A stretch of 64,000 nucleotides of DNA, from assembly GCF_016545825.1 (NCBI RefSeq), contig NC_052620.1, forward strand, positions 868,001 through 932,000, read 5' to 3'. A program made the position numbers and the translations under genes. The stretch is from Eucalyptus grandis. Taxonomy: Eukaryota > Streptophyta > Magnoliopsida > Myrtales > Myrtaceae. This document shows, one piece after another, positions 59,960 to 64,000 of the stretch. The notes under the pieces are model-generated. The model was not told where the DNA came from. It did no database searches and worked only from the letters and a program-made list of their open reading frames with translations. Positions within the stretch are counted from its first letter, which is position 1, and each line of letters opens with the position of its first letter.

Positions 59960-62900
59960 TACCAACTCCAGTGAAAGGTTTGAGTTCTTTTTTGATTAAA
60001 AATATATATAAAATACGGTCACAAACCATTACATTAGTTTTTTTTTTTTTTTTTTTTTGTCAAATATTAGTTGAATTCAAAGTTCAATTGCAAAGAGTTT
60101 TTATTAAATACAATTCACATTTCCCAAACGGCTTTTGTATTACATGCAAAGCCCATTTGAAAAGTTGAACAAAACCCAACCTTGAAACAGAACCTAATTC
60201 ATAGCTAGATTTAGGAATCGGCACAACTTCTTCTTCTTCTTCTTCTTTCCCTATTTAAAAAGAAATGGAATGCTAGAGCCAAATAAGGGATTGGAAAGAA
60301 TGTTGTTTTTGCTCTATTCTCCGGCCTTTTGGCAATACCAAAAACAAAAACTATTAGGGTGATTCAGATGATATGGTCCACATCCGAAATAGAGAACCAA
60401 ATCAATTATCACTAATTCCAAATATTAGGAACCGAGAACCGGCTTGGTTCCTAGGCTCACCGCTATTCTCATCAAGTGGTATTTTCACATTAAAGAGGCA
60501 AAAAAAACAAAAAAAAAAAGACTTATTAGTTACAGAAAATTTTCAATCTTTAAACACTAAACATCAAAGGGTCTTTCTTTTCTTTTCTCCCTCAATATTC
60601 ATGCACTTGGTGTATTAGTAAAGAGATTGACGGTCCATTTAACTGCAATAATATAACAAGTCTATAATGTACGAATTATTAGATTGTGACTTGATAAATG
60701 CACGATGGTTATTTTTATTTTTCGATTAAACTGTTGCGATTCCGACAAGTATTAACACTTTAAAATAATTAATAGAAGCTAAAATGAAAAGAGGACCAGA
60801 GTATTTTGATAATAGTTACTACAACTTGGTTCCAAAAGGTAATATATAAAGTCTAGCTATCCCGGCTAAGGCATTAATATGAACAAACATTGTAAAAGGT
60901 TGCAACTAGTCATTAATTTATGCAGCCGAAAGTGTTGACAATTTATGGTAGATGGGTACCTACCTATGCTTTAGCCTTTTCTATTTGGCTCATACTCTTA
61001 TGTTGACCCTCAAAACCGCTTAATTCCTAACCGATAAACTTGACTGACAAGGCGGGCAGCCAACTGGGCATGGCCAAATCTTGTGGGGTGAGATGGACAA
61101 GAGTCAAGCCCAATTAAGGGTCCGTTTGGTTCGGTTTTGAAAATGCCCTTGGGAAAATGCGAATACCTTAAAGGTAAATGGGTTTTCCGAAATACTAGAC
61201 TGTTTGGTAAACTATAACTGAAAAATACTTTAGGGAAATGCAAGATTGTTTGGTAAACATATATTTGAAAAGCCCTTTGGTGTGACCAAATTAAATTTTT
61301 TAGTTTTAGTATTTTTAAAATTGCAAAAAAGAAACAATGACTATATAACATTTTACATTTTCATGTTGAGAGTAATGTAAAAGATATATATTAGTAAATG
61401 TATTTAAAAATTATATTAAAACAATTTGATTATAGATTAGATGCAAAGCTCGACTTTTGGCCTAGGGTTCTTTTAGGTTTGTTTTCAACTTTGAATAATT
61501 TTTTTTTAATTATTGTAGTATTAATCATATTTATTAATTAATGATCATTCCAGTGTATTGATAAAAAGTTGGGCTATTGATTGTCAAAAGATAAAAATGA
61601 TAAATAAATAAATAAAAAGTGAACTTATTCAGTGGATGGTGAAGTGATCGATTGTGGATGCTAATTTTTTTTAGTAAGCACCACATATAAAAGGGGAGGT
61701 CTTTATTAAGAAAAATAAAACCAAGTTCCTCTCATACAAATTTGACTAGAAAGAGTCATTTCATAATATTAAACATGGTTATATATGTCCAAAAAAAAGA
61801 TTCATTAATAAGAGCACTAGCATTCTCGCAAATGCTTGAATGCCCAAAGCAAGTCTGGCTTTCAGCATTTCAAAGGTCGGCATTTGGCCAAGGACACCTC
61901 CAAATGCTGAACCAAACACCAAATTTTTTTCCCAATGGGCTTTTGGGGCTGAAAGCCCTCGAAACTTAGAACCAAATGGAAATATAAATATGTATAATAT
62001 ATATATAGTAAATTGATGATATCTTTAAGCTAATTTACAAGAAGTTTAGGGACTTAAATTAAGAAACGTATCAGAGGTAGGGGTGCAAATGAGAAATCAA
62101 CCCGGAAAACATGGAAAAGCCACTTAAAATGGTCATTTAGCCTTCAAGCGGATTTTATAGTTAAGTTATGAGTAAGCCAAAATTTCAAGTGATCCGACGG
62201 TAGCAAGTGAAAGGGTCATCGCTCTGACGAGGCATCAGATGGTTCAACCCCAAAATTCTCTGTAGTTTTATAGTTTTGCTAAAATAAGCATGATATATTT
62301 TCGTTCCAAAATATTAAAGATATTGAATTCTTATCGATTATGAGGAAAACAGGTGGTGTGAAATTTGAAAGGAGTGCCCCAAATGTGCCAAAGAAAGAGT
62401 GGGTTTTCGAGTCTGAAAATGGCCCATGCGCTTTGGATGTTCGGCCCATGGTAAAGCATTCCGAACCGGGTCAAAAGTCACGATGCTCAATCAAAATAGC
62501 GAGAACTTTTATTTTTTTTCTTTTTCTTTTTAATTTCAACTCCGTTTCTTCATGAAAAATTAATGGTTTGAACGGGCCTCTCTCCCATATCGATATAAAT
62601 GGGAATGCCATTTCTTAAAAATAATCACTGAAATAATTAATTGATAAAAATATTTATATTATCAACAATAGTTTATACATAAATTTTCTTAAATTGTGAA
62701 AATATTTTTTGTTTATTCAGTTATATGTGACAAAAACGATTGTTTTTAGATAAATATTTCAATATCATTTATATTCCACGGAACAAAGGGACCTCATGTC
62801 ATTTTTTATTTGTTTACGTTAATAACTTAACAATTTTTTTTTCTTGAAAAAGTATTGAAAAAGGAGTTTGGGCTCCACCCTTTCATTTTTTGGCCAATTG

Positions 62901-63880
62901 GGTTGAGCCAAAAATTTTGCCCTTGTCATGGCTAGCAAGGGCTCGTGATGCCCATGTTGGCCCTTAGTCAGTGGTTGGTGAAGGTTGTTGGTGGCTCCGT
63001 TGGCCCTTTGAACCAAAAAAAGCAAGAAAAAGAAAAAGGTAGAAAAGGAAAAAAAAAAAAAAAAAAAGAAGAGAAATACTAATTGATTAATAAAAAATTC
63101 AATAAAAAATTAAAATTATTCACGTCAATAGTAGCCATACTATATGGGACGGTTGATGTCCATATCAACAATATCCAATTAAAATTGATCGGATGAGCTC
63201 AATTGACAAATTATAAAAAGGTTTATGATTTAATAAGTAAAGTTAAAAAGTTTATGATTGAATTAACAAAAGCTTAATAGGTAAAGAACTTTGTCGGCAA
63301 TTTTCCTTGTCTTTATTGTCATTGTCCGACAAGAAGGTTGGTTCCAAGAGATGTTACCCTGTCGTTTGGCGGGTCGTTTTAATGTCCTAAGGCCTAAGGC
63401 CCCACCTCGGGTCCAACCGAACCCGATCACGTAGGTGTTGCAGATGACCCAACACCAACCTCCTTCAATTCTTCACGGTCGAAATTCCAAGTCAATCTTT
63501 GGTGGCTTTCGAAACCAAAAAGTAACTTTAAAAAAGCCAGCAATTGAAAACGTATTCAATCGAAGGCTGAAGTCAAATCTATTATTCACCTATGACTACG
63601 AAAGGTACGTGATAGATGGGATGCGTTTGATTGGACTTTTGAAGACTTCAAAAGAAAATACAAACACCTTCGGATCAAAGTGGTTTTGCGAAATGCAAAT
63701 AAAATTTTATAAATTGTAACTTAAAAACACATTGAGATCTAATTTTGATTTAAATGGCATTGGGAAAATTCATATTTTGTAAAGCACTTCTACTTTAAAA
63801 AAAATTCGAAATTGGTAAAGGATTCAATAGTCAGCAAGACTTCAATTAAGCCAAATATAGTTATGGATGAGCCATATCTA
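59960..63880. other. AT-rich intergenic DNA, no gene seen
   Basis: Long stretches of A/T runs (for example 60039-60059 and 63048-63066) and only short ORFs without recognisable domains. A CCGGTT/GGTTCC phrase at about 60425-60460 is similar to hAT subterminal sequence and may be a solo fragment. The stretch 63435-63719 has a 94-residue ORF of no known family. Confidence 0.4.
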
Positions 63881-64000
63881 ACACCAGTGGCCTCCTCTTA
63901 GCTTCGGCAACCTCAAGTGATGCGGCCCGGGTTGCACAAACTCATGTGGTCGTCGCTTGGGTCGCGCGAACCCAGGCAACAACCGTCTTAGTCCTGCTCA

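Noticed and set aside
61119..61975. Possible MITE between gggtccgtttggttcgg and aaccaaatgg
   Set aside because: The ends are only weakly inverted and I could not find a target duplication.

Overview
This window is plant nuclear DNA. It has split genes with GT-AG introns, TIR-NBS-LRR (TNL) resistance-gene relics, a CCR4-NOT subunit gene with 12 exons, and many plant transposable elements. The style of the TNL genes and repeats suggests a woody eudicot, perhaps Myrtaceae/Eucalyptus; that placement is inference from memory, not a search. One host gene appears fully intact: the CNOT11 homologue on the minus strand at 37828-43762 (12 exons, about 444 residues). Almost everything else is a relic or a transposon.

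The main structure is a large direct segmental duplication. Block A (about 1-11170, running off the left edge) and block B (about 28810-38266) share, in the same order, a TNL gene, a hAT-derived element just upstream of its start, a Mutator-type element, a multicopper-oxidase (ascorbate oxidase-like) fragment and the last exon of CNOT11. The right breakpoint lies in the last intron of CNOT11. B still joins the complete gene while A holds an orphan last exon, so A looks like the derived copy. Each copy then decayed differently: TNL-A has a frameshift in its TIR exon but an open NB-ARC exon, whereas TNL-B has an open TIR exon but a stop and frameshifts in NB-ARC. Two insertions (about 7002-7743 and 9032-9690) occur in A only.

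Between the blocks lie a full-length but dead Ty1/copia retrotransposon (11842-17834, TSD TAGAG) that carries a host receptor-kinase fragment and a tRNA-Glu-like remnant in its leader; scattered plus-strand exons of an unrecognised host gene (about 17890-20640); a tandem LTR-internal-LTR-internal-LTR array of a small non-autonomous retrotransposon (22139-24719); and TNL-B (25967-32411).

Right of CNOT11 are two large hAT elements of one family in opposite orientation (44489-49314 and 50980-56721), with a Pack-MULE (49562-50750) between them that carries a leucine-rich-repeat extensin fragment. The second hAT carries two exon-like pieces of a three-repeat MYB (MYB3R) gene; the first contains a tRNA-type SINE relic. 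From 56730 to 64000 I see only AT-rich, repeat-like DNA with no gene I can support. The window is best read as a resistance-gene neighbourhood shaped by duplication and by several transposon families that capture host gene pieces.
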